From contig NZ_KB913013.1 in NCBI RefSeq assembly GCF_000383955.1, forward strand, positions 1,580,277 through 1,644,276: DNA of 64,000 nt, given 5' to 3'. The translations under genes and the position numbers were made by a program. This document shows, piece by piece, positions 17,046 to 26,655 of this stretch. The first letter of the stretch is position 1. Each line of letters begins with the position of its first letter. The stretch is from Rudanella lutea DSM 19387. GTDB lineage: Bacteria; Bacteroidota; Bacteroidia; Cytophagales; Spirosomataceae. The notes below the pieces were generated by a model. That model was not told the origin of the DNA and made no database searches. It saw only the letters and a program-made list of their open reading frames with translations.

Positions 17046-18518
17046 TCAGAAATCTCCCCCAACGGCCCGCAGCAGTGCTACGGCATACTGTACTTCCTGA
17101 GCCCGCAGCTGCACCAGCGTTTGCTCGGCCGTCAGAATGGTCCGTTGAGCATCCAGCACTTCGAGGTACGTGGTCAGGCCACGCACGTACCGCTCGCGGT
17201 TGTAGCGTTCGGTCGTTCGGGCGAGGGTCAATACCTGCGTCTGTGCGGTAAGCTGCTCCCGAATGAGCGTTAGGTTGTCTACGGCCGTTTCAACTTCCCG
17301 CCCGGCTACCTGAATAGCCTGCTGGTAGGTTTGCTGGCTTGTTTGGGTTTGCTGCCGCGAAAGATTGATCAGCTCCCGATTCCGGCGACCTTCGTACAAC
17401 GGCACCGACGCATTGACCCCCAGCAGATACGTGGCACTGCTCGGCGCGGGCCAGTACGGCAATTGCCCCGACAACAAGCCCCCCGACCCAACCACCGTAA
17501 CCCTGGGGCGGGTAGCGGCCTGCTGCAACGTAAGCTGCGCCCCGGCAATTTGGATCTGCCGCTCGAACTGCTGCAGATCGGGCCGACGACGCGCCAGATC
17601 GGCGGTCGATACGGCACCCGGCAACGCTGGTACGGCCGCTGGTAAGTCGCCGGAGTTGAGTGTAAACGTAGCGGGTTCTTGTGCCACCAGCTGTGCCAAT
17701 CCGTTGACCAGCTCAGTGCGGGCGCGTTGCAGGCTTACCAGTTGTACCCGGAGCTGAGCCACGTCGGTTTCGGCGCGTTGGGCATCCAAAATATCCGCCA
17801 AACCCACCCGAAAACGCTCGCGGGCAATGGCTACCGTCGAGTCGCGGGCCTGGATATTCCGGCGAAAAACAGCCTGCTCAGCATCGTTACCACGAATCAG
17901 AAAATACGTGCGGGCAATTTCGGCGGCCAACGTGAGCCGAAACGCCCGATAATCGGCGTCGGTAGCCTGCGCCTGTAAATCGGCGACGACCACGCCCGCC
18001 CGAATCCGCTTGAACAGATCCAGTTCGTAACTGGCGTCGACGGGCAGGAGCTGAAACGTATTGAGCTGAAACCGGGGCAGGCGGTCGGCAGCCAACGGAA
18101 TGGCCACGGGTCGGTGCTCCGACAGGCTTTGCGTGGTGATGAGCGCACTGCTCCGTACGGATGGTAACAGAAACGACTGGGCAATGCGTACCCGTACACG
18201 AGCTTCTTCTAACCGGCTCAGGGCCGCCCGCAGATTGGGGCTATTGGTAAGGCCAGCCTGAATGAGGCCGTCGAGCGTAGAGTCACTAAAACGGGCAAAG
18301 CCCGTGGTGGTATAATCGGGCGTAGGGGTACCGGTTACCGAGCCCGACGGCAGGGCGGCCGGATTGGTAGCCGGTACCGGGCTGGGCTGCACGGTACCGT
18401 TCGACGCGGGTGTGAGGGTTACGGCTCCGCCCGCCGGGGTGGTTTGCGCCAGGGTTTCACCCGTGAGTAAGGCAATCAGAACAAAACTGAGGCAGTTTTT
18501 CATTAAAGACCTGTTCAA
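17046..18518 (-). CDS. TolC-family outer membrane channel of RND efflux system
   Basis: 490 residues with a signal peptide ending GETLAQT. A Pro/Thr-rich linker (about 25-70) is followed by the two repeated outer-membrane efflux halves: NLRAALSRLEEARVRVRIAQ in the first half and the long helical segments RRPDLQQFERQIQIAGAQL and ELINLSRQQTQTSQQTYQQ in the second. It forms the outer-membrane exit duct for the RND pump encoded upstream. It comes last in the four-gene unit, 159 bases after the adaptor gene, a gap that may hold a separate promoter or a regulatory element. No lipobox was seen, so it is not the lipidated OprM type. Confidence 0.92.
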   Translation of the reverse strand: MNRSLMKNCLSFVLIALLTGETLAQTTPAGGAVTLTPASNGTVQPSPVPATNPAALPSGSVTGTPTPDYTTTGFARFSDSTLDGLIQAGLTNSPNLRAALSRLEEARVRVRIAQSFLLPSVRSSALITTQSLSEHRPVAIPLAADRLPRFQLNTFQLLPVDASYELDLFKRIRAGVVVADLQAQATDADYRAFRLTLAAEIARTYFLIRGNDAEQAVFRRNIQARDSTVAIARERFRVGLADILDAQRAETDVAQLRVQLVSLQRARTELVNGLAQLVAQEPATFTLNSGDLPAAVPALPGAVSTADLARRRPDLQQFERQIQIAGAQLTLQQAATRPRVTVVGSGGLLSGQLPYWPAPSSATYLLGVNASVPLYEGRRNRELINLSRQQTQTSQQTYQQAIQVAGREVETAVDNLTLIREQLTAQTQVLTLARTTERYNRERYVRGLTTYLEVLDAQRTILTAEQTLVQLRAQEVQYAVALLRAVGGDF

Positions 18519-18677
18519 AAATAGTCGTTCCTGGTTTTTTGTTTTTAGCTTATCGTTTGGCGAATCATCTACCTATCAAGCAATTGTACGACAAACCAGA
18601 GCGGTGACCGCCCTAAACCAGTTTAACCAGGCACTTAGATTCGACATCGGCACAAGCCGATTACTCGCCTTACCGGC

Positions 18678-19781
18678 CTATACTTTGGTTTCTTTGGCTC
18701 CCCCACCCGACTGCCGCAAGCGTACCTTCATACCATCTTTCAGGCGGTCGTTGGGGTTGGTCACCACGCGCTCGTTACCCGTCAGGCCGCTCGTTACTTC
18801 AATAGTGGTACCATAGTCGCGGCCGAGGGTTACCGGTTGAAAACGCACTTTCATGTCAGGGTCAAGCACCACGGTCATGGGCCCCTGTGGCGTAATCTTG
18901 AGTGCATTGGCAGGTAGCAGTACGGCATTCTGCCCCTGCGAACGGGCGGCAAATTTCACCTGCGCATACAAACCTGACGGAATAGCCCGGCCCGGATTGG
19001 GAATCACCACCTCGGTGAGCAACGTACGGGTGCTGTTGTTCAGAGCGCCGGCCGTACGGACTACGGTGCCCATAAGGGTGCGGTTTTTGAGCTCAGGCAC
19101 CACCACCGTGGCAGGCATACCAATTTGCACCTGCTGGTAGAAGTTCTGCGGCACATCGACAAACACCCGCAGCCGGTCGAGCTGCGCCAGCATATACATA
19201 GGCTGTGCGCTTGTGGGCGAAATGAGGTCACCGACTTCCACGGCCCGGCTTGTGATAATGCCCGGAAACGGCGCCCGGATTTCCTGCAAGCTCCGCAGGG
19301 TCTGCAACCGCTTCAGGCCAGCCTCGCTCACCTGCACAGCCGCCTGCCGGTTGTCGATGTCCTGCCGGGCAACGGCACCGGGCAGCGTTACACTTGTTAC
19401 GCGGCTCAGGTTAGACTGAGCCAGTTGCAGGTCGGCGCGGGCGCGGGCAATATCCTGCTCCAGTTCGGGCACGTCGAGGGTAGCCAGCAGTTGCCCCTGC
19501 CCTACCGAAGCACCAATATCGACCAGCCTTTTCCGCACAAAACCCTGCGTACGGGCGCGGATGGGGGTTTCCATGAATGGCCGAATCTGACCGGGCAACG
19601 AAAGCCCCGCCGAATCGACACCCTGCCGGAGCGGAATAGCGTTGACCACCGGTTCGCGGCTGCGCTCGGCTTCGGCAGCGGCCTTCAGCTCCTGCTGGTT
19701 ACGAATCCGGGGCATCACGCCAACCAGCACAAACAAGGCAATGAGCGCAAGGGGAATAAGCCAGAGTATAAAACGTTTCAT
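18678..19781 (-). CDS. RND efflux periplasmic adaptor (membrane fusion protein)
   Basis: 367 residues with an N-terminal membrane anchor (FILWLIPLALIALFVLVG). The lipoyl/biotinyl-like half-motifs are LVDIGASVGQGQLLATLDVP and EIRAPFPGIITSRAVEVGD, separated by an alpha-helical hairpin (QDIARARADLQLAQSNLSRV). Beta-barrel and membrane-proximal domains follow (VVLPANALKITPQGPMTVVL; VTSGLTGNERVV). It bridges the inner-membrane pump and the outer-membrane channel. The gene starts 9 bases after the DUF952-like gene, within the same operon. Confidence 0.93.
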   Translation of the reverse strand: MKRFILWLIPLALIALFVLVGVMPRIRNQQELKAAAEAERSREPVVNAIPLRQGVDSAGLSLPGQIRPFMETPIRARTQGFVRKRLVDIGASVGQGQLLATLDVPELEQDIARARADLQLAQSNLSRVTSVTLPGAVARQDIDNRQAAVQVSEAGLKRLQTLRSLQEIRAPFPGIITSRAVEVGDLISPTSAQPMYMLAQLDRLRVFVDVPQNFYQQVQIGMPATVVVPELKNRTLMGTVVRTAGALNNSTRTLLTEVVIPNPGRAIPSGLYAQVKFAARSQGQNAVLLPANALKITPQGPMTVVLDPDMKVRFQPVTLGRDYGTTIEVTSGLTGNERVVTNPNDRLKDGMKVRLRQSGGGAKETKV

Positions 19782-19790
19782 GCGTTCGGT

Positions 19791-20090
19791 CTATAGTTTT
19801 TCAACCTCCACAATGGCTACCTTGTCGATAGGCCCGTAGAGGTGCGGAAATAATTCGTTGTCCGTAGAGGGTTCGTATTTGAGTTCGGCGGTCAGCTTGT
19901 CGGGATCGACATGCAGCAGTAGCCGGTCGGGTACGTTGTGGTAGTAACGGTCGAGCACACCCGCTACCTGATGGTCTTGCGAGAGGTGAATAAAGCCCTC
20001 GGTTTCCAGACTATCGGCCCGGTAAACAGCCTCGGTAGCCTGCCGCTGCCAGTCGGGCTGCGTGGTTACGTGGTAAATGAGTGTCGTCAT
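19791..20090 (-). CDS. DUF952-family protein embedded in efflux operon
   Basis: 99 residues, about the usual length of the DUF952 family (COG3502). It opens MTTLIYHVTTQPDWQRQ and shows the family segments EGFIHLSQDHQVAGVLDRYY, LLLHVDPDKL and FPHLYGPID. The fold is related to ADP-ribosyltransferase-like small proteins and no enzymatic function is established for it. Its ATG overlaps the stop codon of the RND permease (ATGA), so it is translationally coupled to the pump. Why a cytoplasmic DUF952 protein sits between permease and adaptor is unclear. Confidence 0.9.
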   Translation of the reverse strand: MTTLIYHVTTQPDWQRQATEAVYRADSLETEGFIHLSQDHQVAGVLDRYYHNVPDRLLLHVDPDKLTAELKYEPSTDNELFPHLYGPIDKVAIVEVEKL

Positions 20091-23000
20091 TGGGGTTTAT
20101 GGTTCGGCGCTTTCCGGGCCAGATAACTAAACACAACCGGTACAAACAGGAGCGTGGTAAACGTAGCCAGCAACAGACCGCCAATCACGGCCCGGCCCAG
20201 CGGAGCATTTTGCTCACCGCCCTCGCCCAGTCCAAGCGACATGGGCAGCATTCCGATAATCATGGCGATGGCCGTCATCAGAATCGGGCGAAGGCGCGTG
20301 CGGCCAGCTTCGAGAGCCGCTTCGTAGGCATTGCCGCTCACGGCGGGCAAATGGTCTTTGGCAAAGCTCACCATCAGAATGGAGTTAGCTGTGGCTACCC
20401 CCACCGACATGATGGCCCCCATCAGCGACGGGATACTGAACGTAGTGTGCGTCAGAAACAGCATCCAGACCATGCCGCAAAGCGCACCCGGCAGGGCCGT
20501 AATAATGATAAACGGATACCGGAACGACTGGAAGTTGACCACCATCAGCAGGTACACCAGCACGGCCGCAAACACAATGCCGATGCCCAAGCGGCTAAAC
20601 GCACTCTCCATACTTTCGACCTGCCCCCGAATCTGAATCCGGTTGCCGGGCTTCAGCTGACTTTCGTATTCTTTGGCAATCTTGTTCAGCTCGTTGGCTA
20701 CCGAACCCAGGTCGGTACGCTCCACGGATGCGTACACATCGTAAGCCGGCTGGGTATTTACCCGGTTGATGATGACGGGCGTGGAGGTACGTTTCATAGT
20801 CGCTACGTTACTCAACATCTGGGGCAACACGGCCTGTTCGCTCGAATTAGAGACAGTAGTCACGCCCGGCGAGAGGGGTGTCCGCATGAGCTTTTCGTAG
20901 CTATCGAGCTTGTAAGGTGGGGTTTGCACCACAATCAGGTACGGGAAGCCCGTGACGGGGTCGGCCCAGAAGTTAGGGCGCACCTGCCCCGTGCCACTGA
21001 GCGAAATATTCAGGTTGCTGGCTACCCGCTGCTCAGTCAGGCCGAACTGACTCGCCCGTTCGCGGTCGATCTCGAGGTAAAGCTCGGGCGCGTCGAGCAG
21101 TTGGTGAAGGTGGACATCTACCGCCCCCGGAATCTGACTTACGCGCTGTACAATTTCTTTGGCAATGCGGAGGTTATTGGCCCGGTCGAAGCCACTCACC
21201 TGCACGTCGATGGGCGAGGTAAGGCCGAAGTTCAGAATCTGCCCGACAATATCAGCCGCGAGGAAAAAGTACGTCACTTCGGGCATTTCGTCGCGCAGGG
21301 TTTCGCGAAGTTGCCGGATGTAGTCGTCGGTAGGCTGCGAGCGTTCGTCGGTGAGCGAAATAAGCAGTTCGGCATCGGCTGAGCCGGTGGCCGAGTTGTC
21401 GGTAAACACAAAGTTGTACCGCTCGCCCGTGAGGCCAATGTTGCTGATGACCGAGCCCACCTCAGCTTCGGGAATTATGCGCCGGACCACCGCTTCGGTT
21501 TCGGCCGCAATGCGCTCGGTTTCTTCCAGCCGCGACCCGGCCGGTGCCCGTAGGTGCAGCTTAATCTGCCCGGCATCGACCTTCGGGAAAAAGTCGCGCC
21601 CGATAAACGGCAACATAGCCGCTGTTACGCCCAATATGAGCACAAAAACGCCAAAAACGGCTTTACGGTGGTTGAGTGTCCAGGTCAGCGCCCGCATGTA
21701 CCGGCTCTGAAACCGATCGAAGCCCCGATTGAAAGCCTGCAAAAAGCGGTTGCCATCCCCGCTCTCGGCCCCGTGTCCGTGGTTTTCTCCGCGCAGCATC
21801 AGGTCGGCCAGCATGGGCACCAGCGTGCGCGACAGCACGTACGAAGCCAGCATGGCGAACACCACGGCCATAGCCAGCGGCCCAAACAGAAACCGGGCGG
21901 GGCCTTCCAGAAACAGCACCGACACAAACACGATACAGATGGTGAGGGTTGCCACGAGCGTCGGTGTCGCAATCTGATGGGCTCCTTCCAGAATAGCCTG
22001 CCGGAGCGGCAAGCCCAGTTCTTCGTTGCGGTGAATGTTTTCGATAGTCACCGTTGCATCATCGACCAAAATCCCGATAGCCAGCGCCAACCCGCCGAGG
22101 GTCATAATGTTGAGGGTCTCGCCCAGCAGGTACAGAATCGACAGCGACGCCAGAATCGAGAGCGGGATCGAAACGGCCACAATGAGCGTGCTCCGCCAGC
22201 TCCCCAGAAACAGGAGAATCATGGCTGCCGTGAGCAGGGCCGCAATCAGGCCTTCTACCACTACGCCCTCAATCGACGCCCGCACGAATACCGATTGGTC
22301 GAACAGCTCAACCACCCGCAGGCCCGAAGGCGCAGCCGCCCGAACCGTGGGCAGTACCCGGTTGCGCAACTCATCCACAATCCGCGTGGTCGACGCATTA
22401 CCGGTTTTTACGATACTCATGAGTACCCCCCGGCTGCCGTCCTGCTTCACAACGTTGGTTTGTACCGCCGAGCCGTCGTGCACGTTGGCAATGTCGCGCA
22501 TGTGTACGGTGGTACTCCCTACCGCTTTGATAGGAATATCGTTAAGAGTCGAGATGATTTCGGGTTTGGAGTTGAGCCGCACCGCGTATTCGCGCTCAGC
22601 TAAGCGCAGGTTTCCGCTGGGCAGGGTCAGGTTTTGGGCCGACACCGCGTTGACCACCTCTTCGGGCGTAACCCCGTGCGCCAGCAGTTGTTCGGGCTCC
22701 AGATCGACTACAATCTGCCGACTTTTGCCCCCAAACGGCTGCGACAGTCGGCTGCCCGGTACGGTCGAAATCTGAGGCCGAATGCGGGTAGCCGCATAAT
22801 CGGTAATCTGGGTTTCGCTCAGGCTATCCGACGACAAACCAAGTTGCAGTACCGGCACGTCGGTAGCGTTGTAGCGCACAATGAGCGGGGGCTGAGTGCC
22901 GGGCGGCATTCGGACCAGAATCGTCTGCGAAATGGCCGATACCTGCGCCAGAGCCTCCTCAATCTTGACGGTGGGCTGAAAATAGATCTTAATCACCGCC

Positions 23001-23266
23001 ACGCCATTGTACGTCTGCGACTCAACCCGCTGAATATCACCTACGTTGTTGATGATCGAGGTTTCGGAGAAGTTGGTAATCATCTTCTCCATCTCGTTGG
23101 TCGACAGGCCGTTGTACCCCCATAGCACCGACACCACCGGAATATTGATCCGGGGAAAAATATCGGTCGGCATCTGAAGCACCGAAACGCCCCCCATAAT
23201 CAGAATCAGGAGCGCCATGACGGCAATCGTGTACTTTTTTTCTAACGCTAAGCGGACGATCCACAT
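20087..23266 (-). CDS. RND-family efflux permease
   Basis: 1059 residues, normal for the HAE1-like RND superfamily. The N-terminal TM1 (KKYTIAVMALLILIMGGVSV) is followed by the periplasmic porter domain (NGVAVIKIYFQPTVKIEEAL), then the central TM bundle with the proton-relay aspartates in LAIGILVDDATVTIENIHR, and a repeated second half ending in GLLLATFTTLLFVPVVFSYL. It uses the proton gradient to export small molecules; the substrate is not readable from sequence. It is the first gene of the operon permease - DUF952 - adaptor - TolC channel. No regulator gene is adjacent. Confidence 0.95.
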   Translation of the reverse strand: MWIVRLALEKKYTIAVMALLILIMGGVSVLQMPTDIFPRINIPVVSVLWGYNGLSTNEMEKMITNFSETSIINNVGDIQRVESQTYNGVAVIKIYFQPTVKIEEALAQVSAISQTILVRMPPGTQPPLIVRYNATDVPVLQLGLSSDSLSETQITDYAATRIRPQISTVPGSRLSQPFGGKSRQIVVDLEPEQLLAHGVTPEEVVNAVSAQNLTLPSGNLRLAEREYAVRLNSKPEIISTLNDIPIKAVGSTTVHMRDIANVHDGSAVQTNVVKQDGSRGVLMSIVKTGNASTTRIVDELRNRVLPTVRAAAPSGLRVVELFDQSVFVRASIEGVVVEGLIAALLTAAMILLFLGSWRSTLIVAVSIPLSILASLSILYLLGETLNIMTLGGLALAIGILVDDATVTIENIHRNEELGLPLRQAILEGAHQIATPTLVATLTICIVFVSVLFLEGPARFLFGPLAMAVVFAMLASYVLSRTLVPMLADLMLRGENHGHGAESGDGNRFLQAFNRGFDRFQSRYMRALTWTLNHRKAVFGVFVLILGVTAAMLPFIGRDFFPKVDAGQIKLHLRAPAGSRLEETERIAAETEAVVRRIIPEAEVGSVISNIGLTGERYNFVFTDNSATGSADAELLISLTDERSQPTDDYIRQLRETLRDEMPEVTYFFLAADIVGQILNFGLTSPIDVQVSGFDRANNLRIAKEIVQRVSQIPGAVDVHLHQLLDAPELYLEIDRERASQFGLTEQRVASNLNISLSGTGQVRPNFWADPVTGFPYLIVVQTPPYKLDSYEKLMRTPLSPGVTTVSNSSEQAVLPQMLSNVATMKRTSTPVIINRVNTQPAYDVYASVERTDLGSVANELNKIAKEYESQLKPGNRIQIRGQVESMESAFSRLGIGIVFAAVLVYLLMVVNFQSFRYPFIIITALPGALCGMVWMLFLTHTTFSIPSLMGAIMSVGVATANSILMVSFAKDHLPAVSGNAYEAALEAGRTRLRPILMTAIAMIIGMLPMSLGLGEGGEQNAPLGRAVIGGLLLATFTTLLFVPVVFSYLARKAPNHKPQ

Positions 23267-23843
23267 AGTTACTATGGGTTAGATGAGCGCGTTCTGAACG
23301 TCATCTGGTAAATATTAGACGTGGGTGATGCCGGTAAAAGGCGTTGATCAGAGCCGACTTACTTAGCGAGTCGTCGATAGTACCGACGGAAGGCTCTGTG
23401 GCTGAATAGTGCCGCAAATTAGCCAAATGGTCAATACAGTAGACTATCTGATACAGAGTAAAAATTGTCTTTTTCGAGGAATCTACCCCTCCAGAGACTA
23501 ATTTATCTGGATTAATCTGGCTGTTCACACGGTAACTGTATCTCTTATGTATTCACTCAGTACTGGACATTAGATGGTAGCCGTCAGACTCCGGACTTCT
23601 CTACAAAATTTTCCGACCTTGTAGTAAGTCTAACGTCCAGTGTCTGAAGTCCGAATATCCAGTACACCCGCAATAACCCCGATAGCCTCTCAGCGCCGTC
23701 TCCTTTCAGAAAATCCCGCCCGAATGAGTAGAAGACTTACCTCAAAAGACATTGAGAAAAGAGCGAAACGCTGAAAACTGCCTCACACGCTCACTGCCGA
23801 ACCACAGACGGCCCACACTTTTTCACTCTTTCACTCTTTATTC
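23267..23843. other. Divergent intergenic region, efflux operon / sugar dehydrogenase operon
   Basis: 577 bases between the divergent efflux and aldo/keto reductase units. It contains one copy of the dispersed GTACTGGACATT repeat (23560-23665) and, just before the aldo/keto reductase start, a TTTCACTCTTTCACTC heptad run. A 75-codon open frame on the minus strand (23301-23528) has no recognisable domain or start context and I consider it spurious. Promoters for both operons should lie here. Confidence 0.5.
23560..23665. repeat. Dispersed intergenic repeat, copy A
   Basis: A 106-base element with terminal inverted repeats GTACTGGACATT and AATATCCAGTAC (11 of 12 match) and an inner stem-loop around ACTTCTCTACA ... 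TTGTAGTAAGTC. The same layout appears at 34058-34157 (copy C) and, split by an insertion, at 26656-26912 (copy B). Size, palindromic ends and intergenic position resemble REP/BIME or MITE-like elements. Confidence 0.75.
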
Positions 23844-24791
23844 ATGCAATACCGAAGGCTGGGTAAAACAGATATGGATGTTTCGGTACTGGCGTTTGGT
23901 GCCTCTCCACTCGGCGATGTATTCGATACCACCGACGAGGCCGAAGGCATCCGAGCCGTACATACCGCCATCGACCGAGGCATCAATTTCTTTGATGTAG
24001 CCCCTTTTTACGGCGACACCCTCGCTGAAACGCGGCTGGGTAAGGCCCTACAAACCAAACGCTCGTCTATTTTTCTGGCAACCAAGTGCTGCCGTTACGC
24101 AAACGGGCATTTCGATTTTTCGTACGACCGCGTGCTGTCGAGCATCGACGAGTCGCTGGCCCGGCTAAAAACCGATTACGTCGACCTGTTGCAGGTGCAC
24201 GACATTGAATTTGGCGACCGCGAGCAGGTCCTGAACGAGGCCATTCCGGCCGTGCTTAAAGCCAAAGAAATGGGCAAGGCGCGGTACGTGGGGTTCTCGG
24301 GCCTGCCTGTGCGCTACCTCGCCCAGATTGCCCGGCAGGTAGAGGTCGACACGGTGCTGTCGTGGGGACACTACACCCTGCTCGACGATGAGATCAACGA
24401 TGAACTGGTGCCCCTGTCGGAGCAAAAAGGGTTTGGTTTGCTCAATGCAGCCCCGCTCATGCAGCGCATTCTGTCAGAAGCCCCCGTACCGGCCTGGCAG
24501 AACTCACCCCAACCCGTAAAAGACCTCCAACCCCAGCTTATCAGGCTCTGCCGCGACTATGGCGTGTCGTTGAGCGATGTGGCCCTGCGGTTCGCCATAG
24601 ACCACCCGGTGATTGCCACGACCATTGTGGGCATGTCGGAGCAGCGGCAGGTCGAACAAAACGTGGCGGTTCTCGATTTCGTCATCCCCGATGGCCTGCT
24701 CGACGCGATTCACGCGCTGGTGGCGCCCGTCAAAAACTGGATGTGGTTTGAAGGTCGTCCCGAAAATAATATCCATAAACCGACCCTATAG
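23844..24791 (+). CDS. Aldo/keto reductase, L-galactose/L-fucose dehydrogenase-like
   Basis: 315 residues beginning MQYRRLGKTDMDVSVLAFGA. The AKR tetrad is D51, Y56, K81 and H119 (in LLQVHDIEF). The sequence pattern GASPLGDVF, HDIEFGDREQV and VGMSEQRQVEQNVA is very like plant L-galactose dehydrogenase and bacterial L-fucose dehydrogenases, which oxidise the anomeric carbon to a lactone with NAD(P). It probably catalyses the first cytoplasmic oxidation of an L-sugar. First gene of a tight operon: the zinc alcohol dehydrogenase starts 1 base after its stop. Substrate choice between L-fucose, L-galactose and related sugars is inference. Confidence 0.9.
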   Translation: MQYRRLGKTDMDVSVLAFGASPLGDVFDTTDEAEGIRAVHTAIDRGINFFDVAPFYGDTLAETRLGKALQTKRSSIFLATKCCRYANGHFDFSYDRVLSSIDESLARLKTDYVDLLQVHDIEFGDREQVLNEAIPAVLKAKEMGKARYVGFSGLPVRYLAQIARQVEVDTVLSWGHYTLLDDEINDELVPLSEQKGFGLLNAAPLMQRILSEAPVPAWQNSPQPVKDLQPQLIRLCRDYGVSLSDVALRFAIDHPVIATTIVGMSEQRQVEQNVAVLDFVIPDGLLDAIHALVAPVKNWMWFEGRPENNIHKPTL

Positions 24792-24792
24792 C

Positions 24793-25821
24793 ATGACCAA
24801 AATGAAAGCCTTAGTGCTCACCGAGCCGGGCCAAACCGAGATTTGGGAAATCGACAAACCCGCACCCGCCGAGGGCGAGGTGCTTCTTCACGTGAGCTGG
24901 GTGGGCTTCTGCGGGGGCGACCTCAACGGGTTCCGGGGGCTGTTTGAGTTGCAGGAGTACCCCAATGTGCTGGGTCATGAGGTCGGCGCTACCGTGGTCG
25001 AAACGGGGCCGGGTGTACCCGACACATTGCAGCCGGGCATGCGCGTTACCGTGAATCCGTACCAGCATTGCGGCACCTGTCTTTCGTGCCGAAAAGGGCG
25101 CACCAACGCCTGTCAGGACAACAAAACGATGGGCGTACGCCGGGCCGGGGCCATGACCCCGTACATTGTGGTGCCCTGGCAAAAATTGCATACGTCCGAC
25201 AAACTCTCGTTGCAGGAACTGGCTCTGGTAGAGCCTCTTACCGTTGGTTTTCATGCAGCCGCGCGGGGCCGGGTAGCCGCATCCGATACCGTTGCCGTCA
25301 TTGGTTGCGGCATTGTGGGCATGGGCGCTTTGGCCGCATCGGCCTACCGGGGGGCGCAGGTGATTGCCGTTGATATTGACGATAGCAAGCTAGCCATTGC
25401 CCGCAAAGCCGGGGCCACCCATACGGTCAACTCAGCGAAGGTCGATCTGCACGAAGCGCTCGCGGCCATTACCCACGGCGACGGCCCCGATGTGATTATC
25501 GAAGCCGTTGGCAATCCCGCCACGTACCGGGCTGCCGTGGATGAGGTGGCTTACACAGGCCGGGTGGTGTACATTGGCTATGCCAAAAAGCCGGTTGATT
25601 ATCAGACCGGGACGTTTGTTCGGAAAGAGATCGAGATTCTGGGTTCGCGTAACTGTCTGGGCGAGTTCCCGGAGGTCATTGCGTATCTGGAATCGGGGCG
25701 GTTTCCGGTGCAGGAGGTCATCAGCCGGACGGTGTCGCTCGACGAAGCGGGCGCGGCCCTCGCCGAGTGGTCGGCCAACCCCGGCCCCATCACGAAAATT
25801 ATGGTCTGTCTTGACTCATAA
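24793..25821 (+). CDS. Zinc-dependent alcohol dehydrogenase, sugar acid type
   Basis: 342 residues from MTKMKALVLTEPGQTEIWEI; the frame is open further upstream inside the previous gene but this start follows its stop directly. Catalytic zinc ligands are C40 and the H62-E63 pair in GHEVG; the structural zinc is bound by C93, C96, C99 and C107. The NAD-binding motif is IGCGIVGMGALAA. Within the medium-chain family it resembles L-galactonate/L-idonate 5-dehydrogenases, which would fit oxidation of the aldonic acid formed after the lactone step. It overlaps neither neighbour and lies between the aldo/keto reductase and the isomerase, so it is one step in a common pathway. Confidence 0.9.
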   Translation: MTKMKALVLTEPGQTEIWEIDKPAPAEGEVLLHVSWVGFCGGDLNGFRGLFELQEYPNVLGHEVGATVVETGPGVPDTLQPGMRVTVNPYQHCGTCLSCRKGRTNACQDNKTMGVRRAGAMTPYIVVPWQKLHTSDKLSLQELALVEPLTVGFHAAARGRVAASDTVAVIGCGIVGMGALAASAYRGAQVIAVDIDDSKLAIARKAGATHTVNSAKVDLHEALAAITHGDGPDVIIEAVGNPATYRAAVDEVAYTGRVVYIGYAKKPVDYQTGTFVRKEIEILGSRNCLGEFPEVIAYLESGRFPVQEVISRTVSLDEAGAALAEWSANPGPITKIMVCLDS

Positions 25822-25827
25822 GCCCTT

Positions 25828-26640
25828 ATGCAATCCTGCGTAACTATTGCTCTGGTCCCGGCTATTCAGGCGGGGCCCTGGATTTACTGGCACGACCTCC
25901 AAAGCGGTATGGAAAAAGCGGCCGCGCTCGGGTTCGACGCCGTTGAACTCTTCACTGAATCGACCGGGGCCGTTCCGACCGATATACTCCGGCAACTCAT
26001 GGCCGACACCGGCCTGCGTATCGGGGCCGTCGGTACGGGGGCTGGCAAAGTGCTGCATGGGCTTACCCTTACAGACCCCAACGCCGAGGTGCGGGCACAA
26101 GCCGTAGCCTTTATTCAGGATATGATCGATTTTGGTGCATCGGTGCAGGCTCCGGCCATTATCGGCTCCATGCAGGGCAATGCCGGAGCGGGTGTGTCGC
26201 ACACACAGGCGCTGACGTGGCTGGCCGAGGGGCTCGAAGCCCTGGGGCATCATGCCGAAAGCCGGGGGGTGACGCTCATCTACGAGCCACTGAACCGTTA
26301 CGAAACCAACCTGATCAATCGGCTCGCTGATGGGGTGCAATTGCTCGAATCGCTCCGTACCCGCAACGTCCGGCTGCTGGCCGATTTGTTCCACATGAAC
26401 ATTGAGGAAGCTTCCTTACCCGACAGTATCCGGCAGGCTGGGGCGTGGATTGGTCACGTGCATTTTGCCGACAGCAACCGACGGCCCATCGGTGGCGGCC
26501 ACACGGCCATGCCCGACATTGTGCAGGCACTCCGCGATGTTGGTTACACGCGCTTTGTGTCGGCCGAAGCCTTTCCGTGGCCCGACCCCGACACAGCCGC
26601 CCGCCAAACCATCGACTCGTACCGACGGTATTTTGGGTAG
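25828..26640 (+). CDS. Sugar phosphate isomerase/epimerase-like TIM barrel
   Basis: 270 residues of the xylose isomerase-like/AP endonuclease 2 superfamily. Metal-ligand regions are visible: VELFTES near residue 40, TLIYEPLNRYETN (Glu) near 152, LLADLFHMNIEEA (Asp, His) near 185, WIGHVHFADSNR (His) and SAEAFPW (Glu) near the end. Family members interconvert keto and aldo sugars or sugar acids. The gene starts 6 bases after the alcohol dehydrogenase, so it belongs to the same operon and probably acts on the product of that enzyme. The exact substrate is unknown. Confidence 0.88.
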   Translation: MQSCVTIALVPAIQAGPWIYWHDLQSGMEKAAALGFDAVELFTESTGAVPTDILRQLMADTGLRIGAVGTGAGKVLHGLTLTDPNAEVRAQAVAFIQDMIDFGASVQAPAIIGSMQGNAGAGVSHTQALTWLAEGLEALGHHAESRGVTLIYEPLNRYETNLINRLADGVQLLESLRTRNVRLLADLFHMNIEEASLPDSIRQAGAWIGHVHFADSNRRPIGGGHTAMPDIVQALRDVGYTRFVSAEAFPWPDPDTAARQTIDSYRRYFG

Positions 26641-26655
26641 CGGGTCTGGGGTTTA

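Noticed and set aside
21554-22603. Plus-strand open frame of 349 codons
   Set aside because: Antisense to the RND permease, with low-complexity Arg/His/Gln content.
23301-23528. 75-codon minus-strand open frame between efflux and sugar operons
   Set aside because: No domain, no plausible start context and no signal; more likely part of the promoter region.
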